Positions 35,764 to 46,600 of a DNA stretch of 64,000 nucleotides are shown piece by piece. Source of the DNA: Pseudeuparius sepicola (taxonomy: Eukaryota; Arthropoda; Insecta; Coleoptera; Anthribidae). The stretch is taken from the NCBI GenBank assembly GCA_963920635.1, contig OY987298.1:109621309-109685308 (forward strand). The letters run 5' to 3'. Within the stretch, counting starts at the first letter, position 1; each line of letters starts with the position of its first letter. Position numbers and translations under genes: made by a program. The notes beneath the pieces are model-generated. The model saw nothing but the letters and a program-made list of their open reading frames with translations. It did not search any database and was not told the DNA's origin.

Positions 35764-35955
35764 AAATGCCTCCTTCGGTACTCGAACCCGGGAGCATTTT
35801 TCCGTTTCCTATACGGTTAGCGCAACCGAGTGCGCTAATCATATAGGAAACGGAGGCGATACCTGCTTTCCGTCTCCTATAGGTACGGCTAGCGCAACCG
35901 AGTGCGCTAGTCGTGTAGGAAACGGATGCGAGATCTGCATCTCCGTTCCCAAAAA
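35764..35955 (-). repeat. tRNA-related repeat (SINE-like) with doubled arm
   Basis: On the minus strand a B-box-like GGTTCGAGTACC follows TGCTCCCGG, and upstream lie two versions of a block containing TAGCGCACTCGGTTGCGCTA and GGAAACGGA or GGAGACGGA. The second version can form a CTAGCGCA/TGCGCTAG stem. It looks like a tRNA-derived sequence in which one segment was duplicated. An opposite-orientation copy is at 37920-38045. It is not a functional tRNA. Confidence 0.55.
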
Positions 35956-36752
35956 GGGGTTAGAGCACCATATGCAATAATTATTATCGCTCTGCGACAT
36001 GCGCGTCTGCGTACACTGAACTGATTTCAGAATTTACTTTGAAATCTGTCTGTTGGTGAATGCCACGTGCGACGTGGAAAATTGGCCTGAAAACTACTTT
36101 GGAATTCTTACACAAAATTCTCTACCTTCCCTTAAAAAAATTCCTACCTAAGATTATTTGGCGCAGATATTTATTTTTTATTGTAATCTACCTAAAAACA
36201 TCATATCCACAATCCACAAAATATTTCTTGCGTCTTTCAGCCTGACGATTTTTGGGGATATGTTTTAGGTTTCGTCCCAGCTTTGCGGCAAGTACGGCGA
36301 AATTACAGAAAATATAGTTCCACAACAGAAAGCTCCTTAACAATACCTGTCAAATGGACTCCAAGCAGATTGCATTTCCTATGAAATGATATTTTCCCAA
36401 AATATAATCTTCCCAATTCGTAGATTAGCGATTAGCCAACATTTAATAGTGGACCTCAATATGAATGCATTTGGTTCGAATTTGGAGTCCATTTGACAGC
36501 GGTCATTAGGGAGCTCTTTGTTATCTGAATATATTTTCTGTGGCGAAATATACAAATAGTTTTCTTTGAAATAAACCAATGAAAAACAAAAAATCACTAA
36601 AAATTGCGATAGTAGGTACCTATATATAAAAAGAAAAGATCATTGAGTGCAGATATTTTTCTCAACACAATAACAAATGCAAAAAGTCATGACAGTACTC
36701 ACTCGTTGTTCAAAATATTGATCTGTATTTTTTATATTATTCCTCTACCCTA

Positions 36753-37737
36753 CAGGGTGTACTTAAATAGGGATCGGCTTTCTTTCAAAAAATTTCCAGA
36801 AAAATATCAAATATTTTTGAATAACTTTTCTGTAAATTAATAAATCGAAGCCAAACTTGGTAGTCGCTAGGGCTAACTGGAGTGCCAAATTATGGTAGTA
36901 CGAGGATCGATCAATAAGTACCCGTGTTTGAGGACAGGAGACGATTCTGAGAGAATTTGACATGACCCTCGTGTACTGTCATCTGTCAAACCGCATCTTA
37001 CTAAATTTCAGACTGATTCAGAGGTTAGTTTTTATACGTGTTTCGTGTATCTCGATAAAATTTGACCACGTTTGAATTCATTAAACTAATATGGTGACGG
37101 TAAACTTCGCTTTTATTTCTTCGCATGTTTTCCGTCCAAAAATAAAAAGCGAATTTCTAATCAATATTGCTCTTTTCCCATTTTATCGAAGGACACGAAA
37201 CAGGTAAGATAGAATAAGTGTCAAATAAAAACTAACCCATAAACGAGTCTGAAATTTAGTATGGTGTGGTTTAACAGATGACAGTACAGAGGACGGTAAT
37301 GTCAAATTCCCTCAGCAACACCACCTGTCGTTAAACATACTTATTGATCGACCCTCGTATACTTATGCCTTATGCCAGTGGCGTATAGTTACGAAGGATC
37401 GACATTACTTAATTTGCAACAAACTAGCCCGGTTCTGTGTAATACAACATTTTATTACATTTTTGGATAAAATTCTCTACAAAAGTCATCTTTTGACTTT
37501 TTCCATATCTGTCAGGGTTTTAAGGCAAACACGAGTTTTGTGATGGAATTATTAAAGTTATTTTACTAATGCTACATAACGCAGTTGCAACCAGCTGTAG
37601 GATAACTTAAATAATTATCACATTATTGCAACAAACTAGGACAACTTATTGTTGTCTTTTAAGTTTGGCTTCGATTCGTGATTTACAGAAAAGCTATTCA
37701 AAATTTTCGATATTTTTCTGGAAATTTCAACATCCTG
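36753..37737. mobile_element. Mariner-type foldback, 985 bp, carrying a nested MITE
   Basis: TA (36751-36752 and 37738-37739) borders CAGGGTGTACTT on the left and CAGGATGTTGAAATTTCC (complement) on the right. The inner arm 36790-36862 pairs with 37660-37730 through AAATTTCCAGAAAAATATC, TTTTCTGTAAAT and CGAAGCCAAACTT. The left arm has about 35 bp (ACTTAAATAGGGATCGG onward) that the right lacks, and the same extra piece occurs at the solo end at 34736-34800. The centre is disrupted by the 36901-37357 element. Non-coding. Confidence 0.78.
36901..37357. mobile_element. Palindromic Tc1/mariner-type MITE, 457 bp
   Basis: TA duplications (36899-36900 and 37358-37359) flank CGAGGATCGATCAATAAGTA and its partner CGAGGGTCGATCAATAAGTA. 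Arms pair for about 135 bp (GAATTTGACAT, TGTACTGTCATCTGT, ACTAAATTTCAGACT, GGTTAGTTTTTAT). After an indel of about 20 bp they pair again (TGTTTCGTGT, TCGATAAAAT), so nearly the whole element is arm. It lies inside the 36753-37737 foldback and is therefore younger. Confidence 0.9.
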
Positions 37738-37919
37738 TATCTCAAAAAGGAAACTCTTAAAGAGCTCTGTTGTTCATATCAAGTTTTTTTTCTTGAAATC
37801 GACCCAAGAATCTTCCCTTGAAATTTTTTGACATAGGTAGGTACTTTATTATATTTTATATTATTTTATAGAAAGCTCATTGCAGAGTGATTATTGGCAT
37901 GTGTGTGCGCCAACCCCTT

Positions 37920-38045
37920 AGGGAACGCTAGCCGTATAGGAGACGGAAAGCAGGTATCGCCTCCGTTTCCTATACGATTAGCGCACTCGGTTGCGCTAAC
38001 CGTATAGGAAACGGAAAAATGCAACCCGGGACTCCTAATCCTATA
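37920..38045 (+). repeat. tRNA-related repeat, inverted copy of 35764-35955
   Basis: Reads ACGCTAGCCGTATAGGAGAC, then TAGCGCACTCGGTTGCGCTA and GGAAACGGAAAAATGC, the same order as the minus strand of 35764-35955. The B-box portion here is ruined (AACCCGGGACTCC). The two copies face each other across about 2 kb. Confidence 0.6.
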
Positions 38046-38814
38046 GGTAAGGAAACTTTTTTACCATTGCTCGCAAACTACAGGGTTTCTCAGAAATACC
38101 GGGTCAAAATTGAAAACATCCCCATGTTTTAATTACAAATTGAATATAGGTATTCCCCGTTTATTGACTTACATTTTAGTGTTTTGTATTGATATCAATG
38201 ATATTAATGTAATTTCTCCAAATTATCAAATAGCACCCAACAAACTGGGCAATTTTCCATTATTCTGATAAACTAGCCTTAAAGGAATCAAATTGGAACA
38301 CAAATTTCACTTACTAACTTTTGCTGCATCGGAGGAAATAGTTTTGACACTTTTCAACTTAAAAACAAATATATCTCTGAAACTAGACCGTGTACTTCAA
38401 CTTTATGTTTACACAAAGTAAATAAGCATAAGTATTTGAAAAAAGATTGTTACGTTCTCAAGTAATTTTGGCTCTGTACCTATATATGGGTTCTTATTTT
38501 TATGAATAGGTCCATTTCTTTAACGTCGTTTAAAACTTAGTGTGTGGTAAACTTTGGCCTGGGTCACGTCAGTGATGTGATACTTTTTTTTCTTTGCACG
38601 TTTTGCGGATATTATTATTGCATAACTACTAGAGAGGTATAGAGGAAACTGAAAAAATTCCCCGCTAGGGGGATTGGGAGACACGTGAACCTAAGGCCTC
38701 CCGATTGGTGAAACGTTATTTTAGGGAGTTGAATAATTGGAGGTGAGTTTCTTCCTATTAATTGCATAATTTGTCATCTGGAAGCCACACACGGGTCTTT
38801 GTTAATTTTAGGCG
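38046..38814. other. No feature recognised
   Basis: Begins with an unpaired TACAGGGTTTCTC end (38088). The rest is AT-rich with no supportable feature. Confidence 0.4.
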
Positions 38815-39330
38815 TTATTGTTTGGATAAAGTTTTGAAATTATGGAAGTTTTTCACACCTGGTATTGTCTCGTGAGGTTGGTACTGTCGTAATAAATAAA
38901 TACTCCTCCTTGGACTTTGATGGAAAGGTCTCCATCCTCCAGAACCAGAGTACCTATAGTAAAATCGAGCAACTCTTACGCCTGGAGTAAACAAGAGCAC
39001 GTGGGTTGAAATATCTGCCATAGCCGCACGGAGGTACTACCTTTATTTAATTTTAGTCTTACAATTGTGTACATCAAAATATTTCAGACAAGAATTATTG
39101 GCTTAATTAAAATGGTTCAAAACATCGATCAAATTATTTGGGGCAGTGTCTAAATAGCTGAAAACAACAAGATAAAAGCGAATATCTACACTTCTGCGAT
39201 CGAGCACGTCCCTGTTGCCGAGTCGGGTGAATTTTTATAGCCTATCGACCAATCGCGGATCGTCATTGAACACGTGGTTTTATTTACACCAGGCGTACGG
39301 ATTGCTTGATTTTAGTATAGTTGCTGGTAA
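38815..39330. repeat. Inverted repeat, about 60-bp arms, with an unidentified minus-strand ORF
   Basis: Arm 38953-39012 (GTAAAATCGAGCAACTC, ACGCCTGGAGTAAACAAGAG, CACGTG) pairs with about 39265-39325 (CACGTGGTTTTATTTACACC, AGGCGTACGGATTGC, TTGATTTTAGTATAG). A 68-codon minus-strand ORF (38815-39021) starts in the left arm and runs out of it. Its peptide is unknown to me and half of it is repeat. GC is slightly higher than the surroundings. This may be a decayed MITE. Confidence 0.55.
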
Positions 39331-39834
39331 ACGGCTAAACCAGAGGAACCACCATCGATAAAGGTGTAGCGGCCGGTAGTGAGGACAAGAAAGTCTCGAT
39401 AAGTACCACATGATTTTGTGTTCGTGTTTGTTATTTATGTTTGCCATAATATCAGAACATACGCCCTGTTGCCCTGTTTAGTTACCTACATAATGTACTA
39501 TATTTTTTGAAATTAAGTGTTGCTTTTAAATTTAAATATTTATATTAATACATAGTCGAGCTCTTGAAGCAAGGTAAACCCGGTGCACTTGGGGAGTATG
39601 TTCCTTTTTGTTTCCTCCTTAGACACCCCCAAGACACACCCTCTTTCGAGAGACATGAGTGCACTCAGTTGTTAGTGATATGTAATTAATTCTAGTCTAT
39701 TTGTTTTATCTTGGTATTCCCGGCCATAATTATATTAAAATATGTTCTCTAATATATTGTAATTTTTCCCCTGGTATTTAATTTAATCAAATTTGAGAAG
39801 TTGTTGGATTCACTTCTAAAGACATAAAAATTTG
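39331..39834. other. No feature recognised
   Basis: AT-rich DNA without recognisable structure. Confidence 0.4.
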
Positions 39835-39836
39835 TA

Positions 39837-40708
39837 CAGTGTGTCCACGGATAAAGTTCACGTAGGGTGTAAATGACAAAAAAATTTCGAGTAGAAATTT
39901 GAGCTTCTGGGGATCAGCCCTGCTTGGTTTTAAACTTATTTGTGACATAATTTTACTTTCGAAAAATCACGTATGCCTTGGGAATTTTGAAAAAACTAAT
40001 TTTCCACATCAGTAAAGTGCCCTTTCTGTAGGTTTTACGACAAAATGTTATTAAGGAAACTTGTTCAGAATGAAGAATTGAGTAGGTTTGCGAAATTTCG
40101 AAAGTCTAGGCCTACTTTGATTTTTTGGTATTTTTTCCCACTTTTCTTCAGAAAAGTGCACTTTGGGTAGCTTTCACATTAAAATGTTATTAAGAAAACT
40201 TGGTCACAATGAAAAACTGGATAGGTGTGAAAGAATTTCAAAAGCCTAGGTATACTTCGATTTTTTTCTGCTAAAAAATTTAAAACGCATAATAATATAC
40301 TGTTTCTGGTTTTCATGTTTTTGAGTTGTCAAAGAAAAAGATAAATAGCTAACTTTAAGTATGGTTAACCGATTGTAAAACTTACGTAGAAATTAAAGGG
40401 AGATGGCTGGGAAAATTGCAAATCCTGAGATTTGTTAGCATTTTCAGGTGTAACCGTAACCGTAATTGAAAATGTCCATCACAATAATTCTGACAACAGT
40501 ATATTATGTAGCGCCTTAATGAAAAATCGGTCTATGCTATACATGAAAGTACTGAATATGTTCTGTCTATTTAATGATACAAATTACCTAACTTTAACTT
40601 GTGAAAAAGGCCCATTTCGAAAATCGAGACATTGCATAGCTACTTTTTGTCTATCTCTTGGGGAAATAGGAGTACCCCCCCCCAAACCATACAATCTGGG
40701 ACACCCTG
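39837..40708. mobile_element. Mariner-type non-autonomous element, 872 bp, with internal direct repeats
   Basis: TA (39835-39836 and 40709-40710) flanks CAGTGTGTCCACGGATAAAG and, on the complement of the right end, CAGGGTGTCCCAGATTG. The left third is homologous to the MITE in the 43.7-46.1 kb array (GTTCACGTAGGGTGTAAAT, GGGGATCAGCCCTGCTTGG, TTATTTGTGACATAATTTTA). Inside, a unit of about 140 bp is present twice (about 40015-40130 and 40154-40267), sharing AAAATGTTATTAAG and CTTCGATTTTTT-like blocks. An approximately 100-bp piece (40358-40460) recurs outside the element at 41143-41245. Confidence 0.7.
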
Positions 40709-41136
40709 TAGATGCCCACTAACATCTTGGTAGAAATTATCAAAACTTTCTATAGCTACAAAACAGTGCAGCATTAACATTAACATTAATACCCAAGAGG
40801 CCCACTGTAAATTACACTAGATCTCGCAAAACCTCGGGCGGAGACTGAATAAATTGCTTTAGTATTTTTTTATTTACAAATTATACTAGATGCAAATCTG
40901 AGGTGATTTTTTAAAAATCAGACCGGTTAAGTAGTATGAAATCATGTTTAATTCCCCAAAGAGCATTCATTTAGTTTTTCCCTCGCTGATTACCCAACAT
41001 CCGAATTACTCGCACCAGTTCTTAAAACGAAACAAACCCCTTGAATGTCACAACGGTTCCAGCGCGGTTCCCGGAACAGCTAATTTTATGCGTTCGGCGG
41101 AAACTGGTCAGATAAGCGTTCAATGACATTTAGTTA

Positions 41137-41250
41137 TGAATTTAGTATGGTTAACCGATTACAAGACTTACGTAAAAATTGAAGGGAGATGGCGGGGAAA
41201 ATTGGAAGTGCTGAGACTTGTTAGCATTTTCAGGTGCAACCGTAACCACG
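41137..41250 (+). repeat. Direct duplicate of 40352-40465
   Basis: AGTATGGTTAACCGATT, GAAGGGAGATGGC.GGGAAAATTG, CTTGTTAGCATTTTCAGGTG and CAACCGTAACC are shared in the same orientation with the earlier segment, offset about 785 bp. The offset may be coincidental. Confidence 0.85.
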
Positions 41251-42053
41251 TTAAATAACTGGAAAGTTGAGTGAATTTGCTCCAAATTGATTTTTTATGT
41301 GAACGGAATAACAATAGTTGTTGTAGTTTACTGGGAGTATTTAGAGGTAATTTTAGTAAATAGCATGAAATGATAATAAATACCTTGGCTAACACTAAAT
41401 ATTTAATGGCAGGCATATGCGAAACTGTTTCAACATGATGCACCCAATGCTTTTATATAAAAGTATCATAAAATATGATAAAGTAATATGCAGGGTGTTA
41501 ATAAAGTAGGTATGTCACAAATTTTAAAAGGAAAATTACTACTTATTATAGTTCGATTTTAAGAAAAAAGTTGACATATTAGGGTAGGTCACAGAAAATC
41601 GCGTGCTGTTTTTCTGTGGGTAGGTGAAATGAAAGACAATAGAGGTCATAGATGTTTTTATGGCCATTTTTGGAATTTGGTAGTCTCAATAACATACCTA
41701 GTTCTGATGCCGGACAAATTGTAAAACTTGTACAAAATAAATTCAAGTCCTCTTACTTTAGGTGTAATTTGTCCAGTCAGTAATGCAAACTAAATGGTCC
41801 CGTTTACTTCGGACAAAGACAAATCTTTTAATCTATGGATGTAAAATGAGGGACCCATGTCTTCCACTTTTTTCATTTGCTTAATACAAGTAGTTTCAAA
41901 TTAAAATGATTTTCGCAACAATACAAAATGTTTTTTTTTGCGGATTACCTACATTGCTGCTTTGCAAGAAAGGCAAGAAATCATTTTGCAAATCTCTTGC
42001 AATTTTGCAAGAAATCTTCCAAAAAAATTACTACTAATTATAATTTCTGTGAG
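41251..42053. other. No gene recognised
   Basis: AT-rich. A cluster of GCAAGAAA/TTGCAAGA motifs at 41957-42020 resembles the GCAAGAAG-rich stretch of the tandem array at 44,210-44,300 and may be a diverged relative. Confidence 0.4.
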
Positions 42054-42066
42054 ACTTTATTAAGAG

Positions 42067-42344
42067 GGGGCGGCGGTGTCCGAGTGAGTCTTTGGATTAG
42101 ACCCACGCTTTGGCACCGTACGTCGTGGGTTCGAGTCCCACCACGGTATATGCCATGGGCGTTGTGTTTGTATTTATGTTTGTGTGTTTGTCTTTAGGAT
42201 TAAGTTAGGCTTAAGATATATACAAGTCATAGCAGGCAAGGAGATGGCACCGAGCCAGACAAACTCCTGCCAGCGCAAAGAAGGAGGATGAAACAAGCCT
42301 CGGCTCTGGGTCAATGGCCACCGATGTCTAGCCCATAAAAAAAA
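42067..42344 (+). mobile_element. Intact tRNA-derived SINE, 278 bp
   Basis: The head contains a Pol III A box (TGTCCGAGTGAG, about 42077-42088) and a perfect B box (GGTTCGAGTCC, 42128-42138). A unique body follows (GTTTGTATTTATG, CAGGCAAGGAGATGGCACCG, AAGCCTCGGCTCTGGGTCAA, GATGTCTAGCCC) with a poly-A tail of about 10 (42336-42345). It is flanked by perfect 13-bp target duplications ACTTTATTAAGAG (42054-42066 and 42345-42357), so the insertion is recent and complete. SINEs of this type are copied by a partner LINE; which LINE is not visible here. Confidence 0.95.
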
Positions 42345-42423
42345 ACTTTATTAAGAGACATAAATGTAGCTGATATTAATATAAACAATTATTTAAGAAT
42401 AATTAGTGTATACTAGTATATTA

Positions 42424-42830
42424 CCAGGGGTAATATAAAAGTGGTCTGCCTATATTATCGATAATACCTTTCATTAATTTTACGAATTATAATCCCAAAG
42501 CTGAAAATACTACGACTGCGCGGTAGGAGTGATAAATTAAGGAAATGTATTATCTGTTATTAGGCATACCACGAGTTGTATTTAAAAAGAGAATTTAACA
42601 ACTCCAAATAGTTAGGTAGTTTGACAGCTAGCTGTCATTTAGATTGAACTTTCGGTTTTGAGTATGTTTTTTGTGCTATTAGATATTTAAAGATCAATGT
42701 GTTAACTGAAAACATATTATCCTCTAGTCGTCTATTAAATATGGTAATGTGAAGAAGTTATCGGGTTATCAGTTTTAGCTGCCACAATACCTATTGGTTT
42801 AGCGTAACTAGGACGTAACTAAGAGAGTAG
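42424..42830. repeat. Dispersed repeat, copy B
   Basis: Uninterrupted counterpart of 26268-26917, sharing its blocks in order. It lacks the insert of about 250 bp with the tRNA-Pro-like sequence. It ends just before the duplicated segment at 42835. Confidence 0.8.
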
Positions 42831-42834
42831 GATT

Positions 42835-43740
42835 TCAGCGATTATTTCCCTCATACTGCTTGCATCCAATAAGGTAGCTCCTTCCATAAAAATCCAACCA
42901 ATCATATGCCTCTGCTAGCGATAATTTGCACTAGTGCAATTACCGGTAATTGCACTTGTGCAAATTATCACATCGTTGCTTAGCAACCGCGAATCTGTTG
43001 GATACAAACACGTACCTAATTCTTAAAGTTTGTGTGTTTCACACTGTTCTAAATTATGCAGCTTATAAATTATGTTGCGGTATTATAAAGCATTATATCA
43101 ATAAATTTATATAACTTTTACATTGCTAAATTCTTGTTATTTAGACCTCCGCCTCCGTTTAAATTTATAACGCATATTCAGAAAATAAACCAACGCCGAC
43201 AGGTTGTAGGTATAATCGCATTTGCCTTGGATATCCAAGCGTCATGTTTGTTTACTCGAATGCTACAGTCGAAGCTGTCAATAAACTCATTCAAAATGAA
43301 TCGTTTTGGAAATGTAAACATAGAAAAAATTAATACAGAAATTATTAAATCGTATTCGTGAAATAATCTCGACAAATACCACTCGTGCCGGAAATTTTTC
43401 TAAATAATTTTATTCTATTTTGTCCATTAGCAAAACCACTCGTACAATTTGGGCTTTTACTTTCAGAGATAAAATCCCTCGAGCTTCGCTCCCGGGATTT
43501 TATCAGAAAATAATAGACCAATTTATACTCGTGATCTTTCTAGGCAAAATAGCGCTTTCGAAAAAAATTATCGATAAAATTTCCGGCACTTGTGATATTA
43601 CATACGATTATTTCCCTCATACTGCTTACATCCAATAAGGTAGCTCCTTCCATAAAAATCCAACCAATCATATGCCTCTGCTAGCGATAATTGCACTTGT
43701 GCAAATTATCACTTCGTTGCTTAGCAACCGCGAATCTGGA
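42835..43740. repeat. Duplicated 150-bp segment with palindrome, at 42835-42990 and 43602-43740
   Basis: CGATTATTTCCCTCATACTG, CAATAAGGTAGCTCCTTCC, ATCCAACCAATCATATGCC and TCGTTGCTTAGCAACCGCG occur in both copies. Copy 1 holds a nearly perfect 50-bp palindrome (42920-42969) centred on ACCGGT. In copy 2 the palindrome is collapsed to about 25 bp (43686-43710). The intervening 580 bp contains an opening (43134-43361) of unknown meaning and a MITE. Confidence 0.9.
43380..43594. mobile_element. Small inverted-repeat element, about 215 bp
   Basis: The ends CACTCGTGCCGGAAATTT and (complement) CACAAGTGCCGGAAATTT match with two differences. A central hairpin, GATAAAATCCC.../...GGGATTTTATC, lies at 43469-43505. 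No clear target duplication. Non-coding. Confidence 0.8.
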
Positions 43741-46057
43741 GAGGGTGAGAATTATTATTATATTACTGTGGCATAGTGTGGATCGGGTCATTTTGGGACA
43801 GTGAGTTTCGCAGTTTTCGTCCACATACAGTGTGTTCAGATAAGGTGTAAATAATACCAAATTTTCGAGTTTGACAATAACATTTGTTATGGAAAATGTG
43901 GAAAATCAGTTTCTTCATAATTTCCTAGGCATAAGTGATTTTTCGAAACTAAAATTATGTCACAAATTAGTTTCAAGCCAAGCAGGGCTGATCCCCATAG
44001 AGTCTCAAATTTCAACTCGATTTTTTTTTTGTTATTTACACCTTATATGTGAACTCAATCCGGGGACACAGTGTATATCGAAAGCTACAAGCAGCAAAAT
44101 AACTTTATCAGAAAGGAAAATCTTTGACTTAAGAGATATTTCTAATTTAAAATCATGAAAACATTAAAACAAAATTATTATTAAAATGCAAAAAAAGAAA
44201 AAATAATAACTACCAAGAAGTTGCAAGAAGTCTTGCTTGCAAGACAAGATTTTTTTCAGCAAGAGTTCTTGTCTTGAAATCTTGTTTTGTGAAACACTAG
44301 AGTGGTAGCAGCGATAACGATGACAAAAATACAGGTGATATATTTTAATTATGATTTTTGCCCTTACGTTAGTTCACAAAATATATACAGCAGGTTAGGT
44401 TAAAGGTTTGTGGGTTGGGTCAGTCATTTTTGACAGAAACATCAAACACAGATAGGTTGACGACGACGTTGATAGTTCACTTGTGCAAATTATCACTTCG
44501 TTGCTTAGCAACCGCGAATCTGGAGAAAGTGAGAATTATTATTATTATTATATTACTGTGGCATAGTGTGGGTCGGGTCATTTTTGGACAGTGGGTTTCG
44601 CAGTTTTCGTCCACATACAGTGTGTTCAGATAAGGTGTAAATAATACCAAATTTTCGAGTTTGACAATAACATTTGTTATGGAAAATGTGGAAAATCAGT
44701 TTCTTCATAATTTCCTAGGCATAAGTGATTTTTCGAAACTAAAATTATGTCACAAATTAGTTTCAAGCCAAGCAGGGCTGATCCCCATAGAGTCTCAAAT
44801 TTCAACTCGATTTTTTTTTTGTTATTTACACCTTATATGTGAACTCAATCCGGGGACACAGTGTATATCGAAAGCTACAAGCAGCAAAATAACTTTATCA
44901 GAAAGGAAAATCTTTGACTTAAGAGATATTTCTAATTTAAAATCATGAAAACATTAAAACAAAATTATTATTAAAATGCAAAAAAAGAAAAAATAATAAC
45001 TACCAAGAAGTTGCAAGAAGTCTTGCTTGCAAGACAAGATTTTTTTCAGCAAGAGTTCTTGTCTTGAAATCTTGTTTTGTGAAACACTAGAGTGGTAGCA
45101 GCGATAACGATGACAAAAATACAGGTGATATATTTTACTTATGATTTTTGCCCTTACGTTAGTTCACAAAATATATACAGCAGGTTAGGTTAAAGGTTTG
45201 TGGGTTGGGTCAGTCATTTTTGACAGAAACATCAAACACAGATAGGTTGACGACGACGTTGATAGTTCACTTGTGCAAATTATCACTTCGTTGCTTAGCA
45301 ACCGCGAATCTGGAGAGGGTGAGAATTATTATTATTATTATATTACTGTGGCATAGTGTGGATCGGGTCATTTTTGGACAGTGGGTTTCGCAGTTTTCGT
45401 CCACATACAGTGTGTTCAGATAAGGTGTAAATAATACCAAATTTTCGAGTTTGACAATAACATTTGTTATGGAAAATGTGGAAAATCAGTTTCTTCATAA
45501 TTTCCTAGGCATAAGTGATTTTTCGAAACTAAAATTATGTCACAAATTAGTTTCAAGCCAAGCAGGGCTGATCCCCATAGAGTCTCAAATTTCAACTCGA
45601 TTTTTTTTTTGTTATTTACACCTTATATGTGAACTCAATCCGGGGACACAGTGTATATCGAAAGCTACAAGCAGCAAAATAACTTTATCAGAAAGGAAAA
45701 TCTTTGACTTAAGAGATATTTCTAATTTAAAATCATGAAAACATTAAAACAAAATTATTATTAAAATGCAAAAAAAGAAAAAATAATAACTACCAAGAAG
45801 TTGCAAGAAGTCTTGCTTGCAAGACAAGATTTTTTTCAGCAAGAGTTCTTGTCTTGAAATCTTGTTTTGTGAAACACTAGAGTGGTAGCAGCGATAACGA
45901 TGACAAAAATACAGGTGATATATTTTACTTATGATTTTTGCCCTTACGTTAGTTCACAAAATATATACAGCAGGTTAGGTTAAAGGTTTGTGGGTTGGGT
46001 CATTCATTTTTGACAGAAACATCAAACACAGATAGGTTGACGACGACGTTGATAGTT
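43694..46057 (+). repeat. Three-copy tandem array, units 784, 790 and 790 bp
   Basis: Units 43694-44477, 44478-45267 and 45268-46057 differ at only a handful of positions: a variable ATT microsatellite, GAGAGGG/GAGAAAG, TTTTAATTA/TTTTACTTA, and GTCAGTC/GTCATTC. Each begins CACTTGTGCAAATTATCAC, i.e. within the palindrome of the 42.8-43.7 kb duplication. Each carries a 246-bp mariner-type MITE, a GCAAGAAG/CTTGC-rich stretch, and ends GACGACGTTGATAGTT. The repeated 95- and 72-codon openings are copies of non-coding sequence. Such near-identity means a very recent tandem amplification. Confidence 0.97.
43828..44073. mobile_element. Mariner-type MITE inside tandem unit, 246 bp (also 44618-44863 and 45408-45653)
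   Basis: TA flanks CAGTGTGTTCAGATAAGG on the left and CAGTGTGTCCCCGGATTGAG (complement) on the right. Inner arms share AAGGTGTAAATAA. It is related to the left third of the 39837-40708 element. As it lies at the same place in every unit, it inserted before the amplification. Confidence 0.88.
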
Positions 46058-46267
46058 CTTAAATTAATGTCAATTGCGTCACAAAGGCAAAAAAGGTAAT
46101 TACCTAGCCAACGAATAATAAACAAAACTGGGTATACGGGCCCATTAATATTCGAAATTCTTCTCGGCGACTTATTGTAGCGCAAAACAATTAACGTTAA
46201 ACGTGGCCAACAAATCAAAATATATTTATATATTTTTAAATCTTCAATAAAGAGTCTCATCCATTCA

Positions 46268-46600
46268 AAATCGTCATTAAAAGCTTATAAATAATACTAA
46301 TACGAGTAATAACAAACACGGCTTTATTTGCAAACAGTAACCTACACGTTAGTCTACACATGTTGTTACGCCTATAGCAGCGAAGTTTAGCTGAAGCTAT
46401 CGGCACTAAAGTAGATCATTAGTGTACGATTTTTTTCTATAGGTTGGCCTTGGCGACATTTAAAACGATCAGTCAAGCAGGCCTGTCGTCCGTCAAATGT
46501 AGCCACATAATTAAAAACCCGGCCAATAAAGGATCATTTAACTTTTCAACCTCACTGCTGAATCTATCTCAACGTAATCTTTCAGTATGAGCAGTTCTGT
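46268..46600 (+). mobile_element. Palindrome-ended repeat, copy 2 (partial)
   Basis: AAATCGTCATTAAAAGCTTA, TATCGGCACTAAAGTAG, TTGGCCTTGGCGACATTTAA and GTAATCTTTCAGTATGAGCA match copy 1 in order, though more diverged. The segment with the small ORF and the palindromic end are missing. An unrelated insertion splits the first block. Confidence 0.75.

Noticed and set aside
42120..42150. Good B box suggesting a functional tRNA gene
   Set aside because: The sequence lacks an acceptor stem and has a SINE body, poly-A tail and target duplications.
43871..45738. Three identical 95-codon ORFs spaced 790 bp
   Set aside because: They are the same stretch of a MITE and its flank in each tandem unit, not a gene family.
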